A stretch of 64,000 nucleotides of DNA. It comes from Knoellia sp. S7-12 (lineage in GTDB: Bacteria > Actinomycetota > Actinomycetes > Actinomycetales > Dermatophilaceae). The translations under genes were made by a program, and so were the position numbers. A model generated the notes under the pieces. It saw nothing but the letters and a program-made list of their open reading frames with translations. It was not told where the DNA came from and ran no database searches. The stretch spans positions 1,674,001 to 1,738,000 of the forward strand of contig NZ_CP155449.1 of NCBI RefSeq assembly GCF_040518285.1, written 5' to 3'. Positions 54,502 through 62,736 of this stretch are shown here, piece after piece (the stretch's first letter is position 1; each line of letters opens with the position of its first letter).

Positions 54502-55295
54502 GTCGTCAGCCGCTGACGCAGTCGCTCGATGTCCGCGTCGGTCCAGCCCTGCTCACGCAACCATCCCTGCGCGCCGCCGAACTCCGATGCGACGGTGTCG
54601 AGAATCGTGCGCATCGTCTCGGGGCGTGGCCGCTGGTCGTCGACGCTCTGGTGACGCAGCGCGTTGCCATAGAGGTCGCGGGGCATGAGCCGGGCAATGA
54701 TCCGTTCGATGCGTTCGCCGGTCAGGGCGTAGTCCTCGACGATGACGTCATGCGGAACCCCCGCCGCGTCCAGGGCAAGGGCGACGACCGTGCCCGTGCG
54801 GTCCTTGCCGGCGGCGCAGTGGATCACCGTCGCACCGCTGCTGCGTGACACGACATCGAGCGCCGCAGAAATCGAGTCCGGGCGGGCCGCGAGGTAGCCG
54901 AGGTAGTGATCGGACCAGAAGCCAGCGTCGCGTATGGGCCGGGTCGAGTGCTCCGGCATCGCCAGGGCCTGCTCAGCCGTGACGCCGCGGTTGTCGCCAA
55001 ACAGTGAGTGATGATGGTGGGTGAGCGACTCAACCTGCCAGAGAGGGCCCGGTCCCTCGGTGCTCACCTCGGTGTCACTGCGCAGGTCGACGATGTCGCT
55101 CACGCCGAGGGCGTCGACGACCTGGCGGACGTCGGCCTCACTGAGGTCCTGCAGGTTGTCCGAGCGCAGCAACCGGCGCGGCTGGATCGTGCCGCCGTCA
55201 CGGGTGGGGAGCCCACCAGAGTCGCGCATGTTGACGACGCCCTCGAGGTCGATCCAGCGGTCGGGTCGGTTCTCGTGCGGGGTCTCATCGCTCAC
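54498..55295 (-). CDS. protein tyrosine/serine phosphatase
   Basis: The 265-residue phosphatase of the bacterial LipA/PtpB-like family has the P-loop HCAAGKDRTGT (about residues 161-171), giving catalytic Cys and Arg of CxxxxxR. RDSGGLPT near the N-terminus (about 24-31) is typical. It may act on phosphoproteins or phosphoinositide-like lipids, as its mycobacterial relatives do; the target is unknown. It lies 18 nt downstream of the ornithine-cyclodeaminase-like gene and is coupled to the Nudix gene. Confidence 0.87.
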   Translation of the reverse strand: MSDETPHENRPDRWIDLEGVVNMRDSGGLPTRDGGTIQPRRLLRSDNLQDLSEADVRQVVDALGVSDIVDLRSDTEVSTEGPGPLWQVESLTHHHHSLFGDNRGVTAEQALAMPEHSTRPIRDAGFWSDHYLGYLAARPDSISAALDVVSRSSGATVIHCAAGKDRTGTVVALALDAAGVPHDVIVEDYALTGERIERIIARLMPRDLYGNALRHQSVDDQRPRPETMRTILDTVASEFGGAQGWLREQGWTDADIERLRQRLTT

Positions 55296-55313
55296 CTCGC
55301 CATCGTAGGTGGC

Positions 55314-56252
55314 TCAGATGTCGACGAGTTGACCAGTTCCTGACGCCTCGGCGTGGTCCGCGACAGCACTTGCGACGACGAGGTCGGTGATGCCCGTGCC
55401 GAGGTTCTGGATGACGAGTCGCCCTTCGGGGCGCGGTGCGTGGAGCAGGTGCCCGGTCCAGGCCGTCGGTGTCGGGTAGCCATCGAGCTTGCCGCGCACC
55501 GCGCGGACGGCAGCGAACTGCTGCGGGTCGTCCGCGGCGAGCACGGCGCTGTCGGCAAGATCGGGGCCCACCGAGCTGGCGTAGTCGATCGGCAGGAGCA
55601 GTGCGTCGTCGAGCGGCCACGTCGTCGGGATGGCCATGTCGGTGAGTCCGATCGAGAGCCCGGTGATGACGACGGCCCTGTCGCGCACTGCCGCTTCGCG
55701 CGACGGAGAAGCCACGACGCGTATGCCGGGTGCCACCGCGGCCGTCTCGCTCACCAGGGCATCGATCGCTGCCCGGCGGCGCGCCCAGACGTGGACCTCG
55801 GTGTGGCCGAGGGCTTCGAGGATGCGGAGGTGGGACCGGGCCTGGAGCCCGGCCCCGAGGTAGGCGATCGATCCGGCGTCGCCGGCGAGGGCACGGATGC
55901 AGGCGCCGGTGACGGCTGCGGTGCGGATGGCCGTGAGCTCGTGCGCGGGGAGGAGTGCGCGGGGCACGCCGGTGGTCCCGTCGTTGACGACCATGACCCC
56001 TGTGGCGCTCGGGAGACCACGCACCGGATTGTCCGGCACGACGCTGATCCACTTGCAGCCCAACAGGTTTCGCTCCGGGTAGGCCGCGGGCATCGCGTTG
56101 GCGAACATGCCGGGGGAGGTGCGCACCGTCGGCTTGGGCGGGACGTCGGCGCGCCCTTCGGCAAGGGCGGAGAGTGCGTCTGCGACGAGGTCGACCACCG
56201 CGACCAGGGGAGGCAGGCAGGCGCGGACATCGGCGTCAGTGAGGATGCGCAC
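55314..56252 (-). CDS. ornithine cyclodeaminase / mu-crystallin family protein
   Basis: From the GTG at 56252 the protein has 312 residues and the family-typical start (M)RILTDADV. A GTG at 56279 would add nine residues. The domain includes GCKWISVVPDNP, the ELTAIRTAAVTGACIRAL stretch and the dinucleotide-binding AYLGAGLQARSHLRIL (about 130-145). Relatives convert ornithine to proline or reduce cyclic imino acids; substrate here is uncertain. It heads the run ornithine-cyclodeaminase-like, phosphatase, Nudix on the minus strand. Confidence 0.83.
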   Translation of the reverse strand: MRILTDADVRACLPPLVAVVDLVADALSALAEGRADVPPKPTVRTSPGMFANAMPAAYPERNLLGCKWISVVPDNPVRGLPSATGVMVVNDGTTGVPRALLPAHELTAIRTAAVTGACIRALAGDAGSIAYLGAGLQARSHLRILEALGHTEVHVWARRRAAIDALVSETAAVAPGIRVVASPSREAAVRDRAVVITGLSIGLTDMAIPTTWPLDDALLLPIDYASSVGPDLADSAVLAADDPQQFAAVRAVRGKLDGYPTPTAWTGHLLHAPRPEGRLVIQNLGTGITDLVVASAVADHAEASGTGQLVDI

Positions 56253-56313
56253 GAACGCCAACCTAGCCGGGATTCTCACGGTTCAGGAGGCAGAAAATGT
56301 CGGGGCAATAGGT

Positions 56314-56348
56314 GAGGGCCTCGGAAAGTATGAGTTTCCGAGGCCCTC
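56314..56348. terminator. perfect 14-nt-arm hairpin in a divergent spacer
   Basis: The arms 56314-56327 (GAGGGCCTCGGAAA) and 56335-56348 are fully complementary with a 7-nt loop. It has the look of an intrinsic terminator but sits upstream of both neighbouring genes, so what it would terminate is unclear. Confidence 0.65.
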
Positions 56349-56474
56349 GCAGATCAAGAACCGAAGTTCTTTCTCTGACGCTCTCACCGAGGTGAGTGCG
56401 TAGGGATATTTCTAGTCGGCAGCCGTCACGAACACAACCCTTCGAGCCGAGGATTGTCGATGTTCCTTGTCCAT

Positions 56475-56502
56475 CGCGGCGTGTCGGTGTGGACACGCCG
56501 CG
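56475..56502. repeat. 11-nt-arm hairpin upstream of hemW
   Basis: The arms CGCGGCGTGTC (56475-56485) and its complement (56492-56502) surround the loop GGTGTG. It lies 57 nt upstream of the hemW start. The arm core CGGCGTGTC also opens the arms of the hairpin at 45536-45587. Confidence 0.55.
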
Positions 56503-56559
56503 TTCACCTTGGTGTCGGGTGTGGAAGAGCGAGCTGGTGACGGGTGGGAGAATCTGCGC

Positions 56560-57777
56560 ATGCCTCGACTGCCTGATGGAGACGCCGCTCCGGACTCGGG
56601 GGAGCTCCCGGGTGAGGCGCTTGCGGCCCTCGGGAAGCGACCGTTCGGCATCTACCTGCACGTCCCGTTCTGCCGGGTGCGTTGCGGCTACTGCGACTTC
56701 AACACCTACACGCTGACCGAGCTGGGGCCCGGGGCGAGCACGTCGACCTTCATCGACACCACCCTGGCCGAGCTCGACCTCGCGCAGGGCGTGCTCGGGG
56801 CGTCGGCTCCTGTCGTCGACACGATCTTTGTCGGGGGTGGCACGCCCACGATGCTCGCCGCAGCCGATCTCGCGAAGGCCGTGGACGGCATACGCCAGAG
56901 GTTTGGTCTTGCCGACGACGTCGAGGTGACGACGGAGGCCAACCCCGACTCGGTCACTCCGGAGTCGTTGCGCGAACTCGCCGACGGTGGCTTCACCCGC
57001 ATCTCGCTCGGCATGCAGTCGGCTGTCCCGCACGTCCTCGCGACCCTCGACCGGACCCACGACCCGGCAGGAGTGGGGACGGCCGTGCGAGCCGCGCAGG
57101 ACGCCGGGCTCGTGACGAGCGTTGACCTGATCTATGGGACGCCGGGGGAGTCGATCGATGACTGGCGACGCAGCCTCGATCAGGCCATTTCCCTTGAGTC
57201 AGAACATGTTTCGGCCTATGCCCTGGTGGTCGAGGAGGGGACCAAGCTCGCAGCCCAGGTGCGTCGCGGTGAGGTGGCGCGACCCGATGACGACGACGAG
57301 GCGACCAAATACGAGATCGCCGACGAGGTGCTCGCCGCAGCCGGATTCGACTGGTACGAAGTGAGCAACTGGACCCGCACCCCAGGCGGTCGGTGCCGCC
57401 ACAACGACGGCTACTGGACCGGCGGCGACTGGTGGGGGGTCGGTCCCGGCGCCCACAGCCACGTCGGTGGCGTGCGATGGTGGAACGTCAAACACCCGAG
57501 GGCGTATGCCGGTCGGCTGGCTGAGCGCCTCTCTCCCGGAGCGGGACGGGAGACGTTGACGGCGGAGCAGATCCGCGACGAGCAGGTCCTCCTGCAGGTG
57601 CGGGTGCGCGACGGGCTGGTCATCGACGAGCTCGACGAGGTCGGCAGGCATGCGGTGGCGGGGCTGGTCGCGGACGAACTCATCGACGGTCCGGCGGCAG
57701 TGCGGGACCGTCGTGTCGTGCTGACGTTGAGGGGCAGGTTGCTCGCCGACACGGTGGTCCGACGCCTCCTCGGCTGA
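56560..57777 (+). CDS. hemW: radical SAM heme chaperone HemW (coproporphyrinogen dehydrogenase-like)
   Basis: The 405-residue radical-SAM protein has the cluster motif CRVRCGYCDFN (about residues 41-51), the adjoining GGGTPTML and the NPDS/GMQS motifs. CxxxCxxC followed by Asp-Phe-Asn is the HemW/HemN pattern; the lack of an extended N-terminus with HemN signatures and the synteny lepA-hemW-hrcA favour HemW, which handles heme rather than making it. The ATG at 56560 has GGTGGGAG upstream. The codon for Ile in DGIRQ is the rare ATA, forced by a GTATGCCG octamer on the minus strand. Confidence 0.92.
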   Translation: MPRLPDGDAAPDSGELPGEALAALGKRPFGIYLHVPFCRVRCGYCDFNTYTLTELGPGASTSTFIDTTLAELDLAQGVLGASAPVVDTIFVGGGTPTMLAAADLAKAVDGIRQRFGLADDVEVTTEANPDSVTPESLRELADGGFTRISLGMQSAVPHVLATLDRTHDPAGVGTAVRAAQDAGLVTSVDLIYGTPGESIDDWRRSLDQAISLESEHVSAYALVVEEGTKLAAQVRRGEVARPDDDDEATKYEIADEVLAAAGFDWYEVSNWTRTPGGRCRHNDGYWTGGDWWGVGPGAHSHVGGVRWWNVKHPRAYAGRLAERLSPGAGRETLTAEQIRDEQVLLQVRVRDGLVIDELDEVGRHAVAGLVADELIDGPAAVRDRRVVLTLRGRLLADTVVRRLLG

Positions 57778-57782
57778 ACTCC

Positions 57783-57832
57783 GCCTCGTGTGCCTGAGAG
57801 CACGCTCCAACGTGCTCTCAGAGACACAAGGC
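57783..57832. terminator. hairpin after hemW, related to the one at 35932
   Basis: The 22-nt arms (57783-57804 and 57811-57832), 19 of 22 paired, surround the loop CTCCAA. It follows hemW by 5 nt and precedes the SDR gene by 19 nt. The first 26 nt match the hairpin at 35932 at about 22 positions (shared GTGTGCCT and AGAGC), so the two are probably copies of one repeat. Confidence 0.72.
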
Positions 57833-57851
57833 CCGTTCTAGGGTTGCCGGC

Positions 57852-58619
57852 ATGACTTCCACGAACCTCCGTCGGCTCACGGGCCGCACCGCCATCGTCA
57901 CCGGCGCCAGCCGCGGGATCGGCCTCGGGATCGCCGAGCGCCTCGTCGCCGAAGGTGCCCGCGTCTGCATCACGGCGCGCAAGCAGGAGGCCCTGGACGA
58001 GGCCGTCGCAACGCTTGGTGGACACGAGGTCGCCATGGCTGTCGCCGGTCGCGCGGATGACCCTGCTCACCAGGACAAGGTGCTGGCCCAGGTGGCTGAG
58101 ACGTTCGGCCCGATCGATCTGCTGGTCAACAACACTGGCATCAACCCGGCCTACGGACGGCTCGTCGAGCTCGACCTCGATGCCGCTCGCAAGATCGTCG
58201 AGGTCAACTGCATCGCTGCCCTTTCGTGGATCCAGAAGGCGGTGGCCGGCGGGCTCGAGGAGCGCGGGGGAGCCATCGTCAACGTGTCCTCGGTCGCGGG
58301 TGTGCGGCCAGCCCCGGGCATCGGCTTCTATGGCGCGAGCAAGGCCATGCTCACCCACCTCACCGAAGAGTTGGCCGTCGAGCTCGGGCCGACCGTGCGC
58401 GTCAACGCGGTGGCCCCCGCAGTCGTCAAGACTCAGTTCGCGACGGCCCTCTATGAGGGGCGTGAGGAGAAGGTGGCCGCGGGCTATCCACTCAAACGGC
58501 TCGGAGTGCCCGAGGACATCGCCGGGGTCGTGGCCTTCCTGCTCTCCGAGGACGCATCCTGGATGACGGGCCAGCTGATCGTCGTCGACGGCGGCCTGCT
58601 CCTCAAAGGCGGCGTCTGA
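57852..58619 (+). CDS. SDR family oxidoreductase, FabG-like
   Basis: The 255-residue classical short-chain dehydrogenase has cofactor motif TGASRGIGLG (about 17-26), NNTGINPAYG in the NNAG position (about 96), catalytic Ser in VNVSSVAG and Tyr-Lys in YGASKAM (about 161-167), and terminal VVDGGLLLKGG. It is closest in pattern to 3-oxoacyl-ACP reductase-like SDRs; substrate unknown. It is flanked by hairpins on both sides, so it is probably transcribed alone. Confidence 0.85.
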   Translation: MTSTNLRRLTGRTAIVTGASRGIGLGIAERLVAEGARVCITARKQEALDEAVATLGGHEVAMAVAGRADDPAHQDKVLAQVAETFGPIDLLVNNTGINPAYGRLVELDLDAARKIVEVNCIAALSWIQKAVAGGLEERGGAIVNVSSVAGVRPAPGIGFYGASKAMLTHLTEELAVELGPTVRVNAVAPAVVKTQFATALYEGREEKVAAGYPLKRLGVPEDIAGVVAFLLSEDASWMTGQLIVVDGGLLLKGGV

Positions 58620-58635
58620 AACCCCTCTCCCACAA

Positions 58636-58693
58636 CGAGATAGAGAGAAATACCGCGCGGCCAGGAGGCCACGCGGCATTTCTCACTATCTCG
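58636..58693. terminator. 27-nt-arm hairpin between convergent genes
   Basis: The arms at 58636-58662 and 58667-58693 pair at 24 of 27 positions around the loop AGGA. It is the longest stem in the window. It sits between the SDR gene and the convergent DUF4870 gene and probably terminates both. Confidence 0.8.
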
Positions 58694-58715
58694 ACTCGCG
58701 TCAGGAGTCAGTGGG

Positions 58716-59246
58716 TCACTTGACGAACTGCGGGGTCATCGGGGGCGACCACTGCTGGCCCTCGTTGGCCCGAAGTGCTCCGATGATGTGGAGCACGAAC
58801 GCGAACGCGAGAGCAAGGGGGTAGGTCACGAAGCCCACGAGGAGCAACATCAGCGGCAAAGAGATGAGCAGGAAGATGCCGGTGATGATCTGGATGTTGA
58901 GGGAGTTGGCGGCGTGCTGGCGCACGAAGTCACCGCGCTCCTTGTACATCACGTAGATGATGAGCGAGCCGACGAAGCCCAGGAGTCCGGCGCTCAGGAC
59001 CATCGCGATGAGCGGGATGAGGTGGCTGAGCATGCCCCATTGGCGTTGCTGGGCGGGGTCGAGGACCTGCTGGCCGTAGGTGGTGGGCTGGCCGGGATAG
59101 GTCTGTCCGGTGGCCGGCTGCTGATATGCCGCCTGGGATGGTTGTGGATAGACCGGCTGGGGCGGCGGCTGCTCACCGTGGGACGGCTGCGGCTGCTGAG
59201 GCTCGTGTCCCTGCGGGAACTCGGGTTGCTGCGGGGTGGTGCTCAT
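58716..59246 (-). CDS. DUF4870 domain-containing membrane protein
   Basis: The 176-residue protein has an N-terminal Gln/Pro-rich cytoplasmic tail (about residues 1-70, with repeated QPxPQP) followed by a DUF4870 domain: three hydrophobic segments (about 74-97, 113-140 and 141-162) and the FVRQHAANSLNIQI signature. Function unknown. AAGGAGGA before the ATG at 59246 is an excellent ribosome binding site and decides the start over a longer frame. Confidence 0.85.
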   Translation of the reverse strand: MSTTPQQPEFPQGHEPQQPQPSHGEQPPPQPVYPQPSQAAYQQPATGQTYPGQPTTYGQQVLDPAQQRQWGMLSHLIPLIAMVLSAGLLGFVGSLIIYVMYKERGDFVRQHAANSLNIQIITGIFLLISLPLMLLLVGFVTYPLALAFAFVLHIIGALRANEGQQWSPPMTPQFVK

Positions 59247-59388
59247 GGTGTCCTCCTTCAGGGGACGGGGTGCTGTCACCCAGTCAAACCCATCCGGAGC
59301 GCGAATGATCCCCAAGTCGGGGTGAGATCAGGGTGAGTTCAGGGGCGACCCTGCCGCAGAAGGTGCACCCGGCATACCCGTCGTGTGT

Positions 59389-59436
59389 TTGCGTCTGCGG
59401 ATCAGGTCGCTAGAGCAGCCACATCCGCAGACGCAA
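59389..59436. terminator. 14-nt-arm hairpin between DUF3097 and DUF4870 genes
   Basis: The perfect arms TTGCGTCTGCGGAT (59389-59402) and complement (59423-59436) surround a 20-nt loop, 5 nt after the DUF3097 gene stop on the minus strand. The left-arm sequence GTTTGCGTCTGCG resembles GTTTGCGTGTGCG in the hairpin at 2663. A GTATGCCG octamer lies about 10 nt away on the minus strand. Confidence 0.65.
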
Positions 59437-59441
59437 GGGAC

Positions 59442-60314
59442 TCAGGGAGCGGTGACGAAGTCGATGAGTTCCTCGACGCGACCGAGAAGGGAGGGCTCGA
59501 GGTCGGCGTAGGACCGCACGGTGCCGAGGATCTGCTTCCAGGCGCGGGCGATGTCGGCCTGGTCGTCGTGGGGCCAGCCGAGGTGCGCGCAGATGCCGTG
59601 CTTCCACGACGTGCCGCGGGGGATGACCGGCCACTGCTCCATGCCGAGGCGTTCGGGCCGGACCGACTGCCACACGTCGACATAGGGGTGTCCGACGATG
59701 AGCACGTGCGGGGCATAGGGCTTGAGCCGCGACGCCGCGTCGACGACACGGGTCTCCTTGGTGCCGGGCACGAGGTGGTCGACGAGGACACCCATCCGCC
59801 TGTCGGGCCCCGGAGCGAAGTCGCGGATCGCGGCCTGGAGGTCATCAACCCCGCCGAGCGGTTCGACGACGACACCTTCCACGCGCAGGTCGTGGCCCCA
59901 GACCTTCTCGACGAGCTCGGCGTCGTGAGTGCCCTCGACAAAGATCCGCGAGGCGCTGGCGACCCTGGCCGGTGCGTTTGTCACCGCCCGCGACCCGCTC
60001 GCCGTGCGCGAGGCGGTGGTGCGCGCCGCCGTGAGTCTCGCGTCGGCTGCGGCGGTGGGCCTGGTGAGCGTGACCGGTTGACCGTCGACGTGGAAGCCGG
60101 GACCGAGGGAGAACGCCTTGGTCCTGCCGCGGCGGTCCTCGAGGTGGACGACGTGGATGCCGCCCGCCTTCTCGACCCGGACGATTGCGCCGACCCAGCC
60201 GGTCTCGACGTCCTCCACGACGATGCCGAGCTCGGCGGCCAGAGGCGTGGATCGGCCACCGCGAGGTGCCTTCCAGTCGCCGGAGAGCACGTCCCGGCCG
60301 TAGCGATCAGTCAC
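59442..60314 (-). CDS. DUF3097 family protein
   Basis: The 290-residue protein belongs to a conserved actinobacterial family of unknown function, usually next to hrcA-dnaJ or hemW as here. It begins (M)TDRYGRDVL and contains VEDVETGWVGAIVRVEKAGG (about 34-53), then RIFVEGTHDAELVEKVWGHDLR (about 121-142), which resembles a TOPRIM-like fold, and HLVPGTKE with HVLIVGHPYVDVW. The GTG at 60314 is 69 nt from the divergent hrcA start, so its promoter overlaps the CIRCE region. Confidence 0.85.
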   Translation of the reverse strand: MTDRYGRDVLSGDWKAPRGGRSTPLAAELGIVVEDVETGWVGAIVRVEKAGGIHVVHLEDRRGRTKAFSLGPGFHVDGQPVTLTRPTAAADARLTAARTTASRTASGSRAVTNAPARVASASRIFVEGTHDAELVEKVWGHDLRVEGVVVEPLGGVDDLQAAIRDFAPGPDRRMGVLVDHLVPGTKETRVVDAASRLKPYAPHVLIVGHPYVDVWQSVRPERLGMEQWPVIPRGTSWKHGICAHLGWPHDDQADIARAWKQILGTVRSYADLEPSLLGRVEELIDFVTAP

Positions 60315-60331
60315 CTGCGCGAGGGTAGACG

Positions 60332-60363
60332 TAGAATTGGCACTCACCAAGCATGAGTGCCAG
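60332..60363 (+). promoter_or_regulatory. hrcA promoter -10 and CIRCE operator
   Basis: TTGGCACTC (60337-60345), a 9-nt spacer and GAGTGCCAG (60355-60363) form a CIRCE element, close to the consensus TTAGCACTC-N9-GAGTGCTAA. A -10-like TAGAAT (60332-60337) overlaps its left arm. HrcA, encoded 20 nt downstream, binds CIRCE and represses heat-shock genes, so hrcA-dnaJ is autoregulated. Confidence 0.93.
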
Positions 60364-60383
60364 TGATGACGGGAGGTGTCGAA

Positions 60384-61415
60384 ATGAGTGACGAGCGTCG
60401 GCTCGCGGTGCTGCGCGCCATCGTGCAGGACTACGTCGAGACATCCGAGCCCGTGGGTTCCAAGGCGCTGCTCGAGCGCCATCGGCTCGGCGTCTCCGCC
60501 GCCACAGTGCGCAACGACATGGCCGCCCTCGAGGAGGACGGCCTCATCGCTGCGCCGCACACGAGCGCTGGTCGCATCCCCACCGATGCGGGCTACCGCT
60601 TCTTCGTCGACCGAATCAGCGGGGTCAAGCCGCTGAGCGGGGCCGAGAAGCGGGCCATCAGCACCCTGCTCGACGGCGCGGTCGACCTCGATGACGTCGT
60701 CGACCGCACCGTGCGGCTGCTCGCCTCGCTGACCCGTCAGGTCGCGGTCGTCCAATACCCCTCACTCACTCGCTCGTCCGTCCGGCACATCGAGCTCGTC
60801 CCCATCGGCGGCTCACGGCTCCTCGTCGTCCTCATCACGACCACGGGTCGGGTCGAACAGCGCGTCCTCGAGACCGGGATGGAGCTCGCCGAACCCGCCG
60901 CCGAGCGCATGCTCGCCACCCTGCGTTCCGACGTCAACGGTGCGACGGTCGGCAAGACCCTCGCCGATGCGGCTGGGGGCCTGGGCGAGTTGCCCGCCCA
61001 GGTCGATGTCGGTGCGCGTGGTCTGCTCGTGGCGATCGCGGCGGAGTTGACCGAGGTCCTCGTCGAGCAGCGTGAGGAGCGGGTCGTCATGGCCGGCGCC
61101 TCCCACCTCGTGCGCGCCGGCGAAGACTTCCCGACCTCGATCGGACCCGTCCTCGAGGCGCTTGAGGAGCACGTCGTCCTCCTCAAGCTCCTCGGCACCG
61201 TCAGCGAGCAGGGTGACGCGGTCGCTGTGCGAATCGGCGCCGAGAACCCGTTTGCCGGACTGCAGTCGACGTCCCTGATCACCTCTGGCTACGGTGCAGG
61301 ATCCGATCTCGTGGCCGGCCTCGGAGTCGTGGGCCCGACTCGTATGGACTATCCGACGACGATGGCGGCCGTGCGAGCCGTCGCCACCTATGTCAGCCGG
61401 ATCCTGAGTGATTGA
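60384..61415 (+). CDS. hrcA: heat-inducible transcription repressor HrcA
   Basis: This repressor of heat-shock genes acts through CIRCE. From the ATG at 60384 the protein has 343 residues. An N-terminal winged helix ([27 protein letters not shown], then [19 protein letters not shown]), the [19 protein letters not shown] motif (about residues 60-78), and a GAF-like dimerisation domain are present. An in-frame ATG at 60357 lies inside CIRCE and is not used. dnaJ follows 70 nt downstream. Confidence 0.95.
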   Translation: MSDERRLAVLRAIVQDYVETSEPVGSKALLERHRLGVSAATVRNDMAALEEDGLIAAPHTSAGRIPTDAGYRFFVDRISGVKPLSGAEKRAISTLLDGAVDLDDVVDRTVRLLASLTRQVAVVQYPSLTRSSVRHIELVPIGGSRLLVVLITTTGRVEQRVLETGMELAEPAAERMLATLRSDVNGATVGKTLADAAGGLGELPAQVDVGARGLLVAIAAELTEVLVEQREERVVMAGASHLVRAGEDFPTSIGPVLEALEEHVVLLKLLGTVSEQGDAVAVRIGAENPFAGLQSTSLITSGYGAGSDLVAGLGVVGPTRMDYPTTMAAVRAVATYVSRILSD

Positions 61416-61485
61416 ACGAGCATGACCGCCGAGATTTGACCTCACACGTGACCCCAACAGACCCCAGCGAAGGACGTCCACCACA

Positions 61486-62616
61486 GTGAACGACTACTAC
61501 GCCGACCTCGGCGTGGCCCGCGATGCAACCGCCGACGACATCAAGAAGGCCTACCGCCGCGCTGCCCGCAAGCTCCACCCCGACGTGAACTCCGGCCCGG
61601 AGGCCGAAGAGCAGTTCAAGAAGGTCTCACAGGCCTATGACGTGCTGTCCGATGCCGAGAAGCGGCGCGGCTACGACATGGGCTCCGACCCCTACGCCGG
61701 CGGAGCCGCGGGGTTCGGTCAGGGCTTCGCGTTCAGCGACATCATGGACGCCTTCTTCGGCCAGGGCGCAGGTCAGGCACAGGGCCGCGGACCGCGGTCT
61801 CGCCAGGCCCGCGGCCAGGACGCGCTCGTTCGCCTCGACCTCGACCTCGTCGACACCGTCTTCGGTGCAGAGAAGGAGCTCGTCCTCGACACCGCCGTCG
61901 GCTGCTCCACCTGTCACGGTGCTGGCACCCAGCCCGGCACCGGCACCCGCACCTGTGACGTCTGCCAGGGGCAGGGCTCGATCCAGCAGGTGCAGCGCAG
62001 CTTCCTCGGTCAGGTGATGACGTCGCGTCCGTGCGTGAACTGCCAGGCAACCGGCCAGGTCATCGAGGCGCCCTGCTACGAGTGCTCCGGCGACGGTCGA
62101 GTGCGCACGCGTCGCACCATGACGATCCGGGTTCCCGCGGGCGTCGACACCGGCACCCGCATCCAGTTGGCGGGCGAGGGCGAGGTGGGTCCCGGCGACG
62201 GTCCTCCCGGAGACCTCTACGTCGAGGTCGCTGTGCGCCGCGACAAGCGGTTCCAGCGACAGGGCGACGACCTGCACGCGACGCTCGAGCTCCCGATGAC
62301 CGCGGCTGCGCTGGGCGCCAGCGTGCCCTTCGAGACCTTCGATGGTGTGAGTGACCTCGAGGTGCGGACCGGCATCCAGTCCGGCGAGCAGATCCGCCTG
62401 CGCGGTCTCGGTGTGACGCACCTGCGTGGTTCTGGCCGCGGCGACATCATCATCCACGCGATGGTGCAGACGCCGACCAAGCTCAGCCATGAGCAGGAAG
62501 GCCTGCTCCGCCAGCTCGCTCAGCTGCGTGAAGAGGAGAAGCCGACCGGCCACATCGCCAACCCTGCTGACGGCTCACTCTTCGGCAAGCTCCGCGACGC
62601 CTTCAAGGCCCGCTGA
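61486..62616 (+). CDS. dnaJ: chaperone DnaJ (type I)
   Basis: This Hsp40 co-chaperone stimulates DnaK ATPase. The 376-residue protein has a J domain with HPD (about residues 29-31), a Gly/Phe-rich linker, a zinc-binding region with four CxxCxGxG-type repeats ([32 protein letters not shown]; about 141-207) and two C-terminal substrate-binding domains. This is the HrcA-linked DnaJ paralogue; a second dnaJ next to dnaK is usual in actinobacteria but outside this window. Start GTG at 61486. Confidence 0.95.
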   Translation: MNDYYADLGVARDATADDIKKAYRRAARKLHPDVNSGPEAEEQFKKVSQAYDVLSDAEKRRGYDMGSDPYAGGAAGFGQGFAFSDIMDAFFGQGAGQAQGRGPRSRQARGQDALVRLDLDLVDTVFGAEKELVLDTAVGCSTCHGAGTQPGTGTRTCDVCQGQGSIQQVQRSFLGQVMTSRPCVNCQATGQVIEAPCYECSGDGRVRTRRTMTIRVPAGVDTGTRIQLAGEGEVGPGDGPPGDLYVEVAVRRDKRFQRQGDDLHATLELPMTAAALGASVPFETFDGVSDLEVRTGIQSGEQIRLRGLGVTHLRGSGRGDIIIHAMVQTPTKLSHEQEGLLRQLAQLREEEKPTGHIANPADGSLFGKLRDAFKAR

Positions 62617-62634
62617 CCCGATGCCCAGAATCCC

Positions 62635-62715
62635 GATCGATGGCAAAAGAGTGCGGCGCACGCTCAGTTGCTCCTTCGTCGCAAACGCGCACCCCGCACT
62701 CTTTTGCCATCGATC
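62635..62715. repeat. long hairpin between dnaJ and rsmE sharing a loop core with 2663-2735
   Basis: The 21-nt outer arms (62635-62655 and 62695-62715), fully complementary and AT-rich in the middle (GGCAAAAGAG), enclose a 39-nt loop. Read on the minus strand the loop contains TTTGCGACGAAGGAGCAA followed by CTGAGCG, nearly identical to the core of the hairpin at 2663-2735. It follows dnaJ by 18 nt and ends 21 nt before rsmE. Confidence 0.78.
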
Positions 62716-62736
62716 AGCAGCGGGGTTGGGAACGCC

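Larger units (their letters stand above)
56253..56559. other. 307-nt divergent spacer with hairpins, no gene recognised
   Basis: This spacer lies between the divergent ornithine-cyclodeaminase-like and hemW genes. It contains a perfect hairpin (56314-56348), a GAAC-N4-GTTC LexA-like half-site pair (56358-56369), an AT-richer patch around 56404-56416, and a second hairpin (56475-56502). I found no convincing coding frame or known RNA. A terminator-like hairpin between divergent genes suggests an unannotated small RNA or a regulatory leader. Confidence 0.5.
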
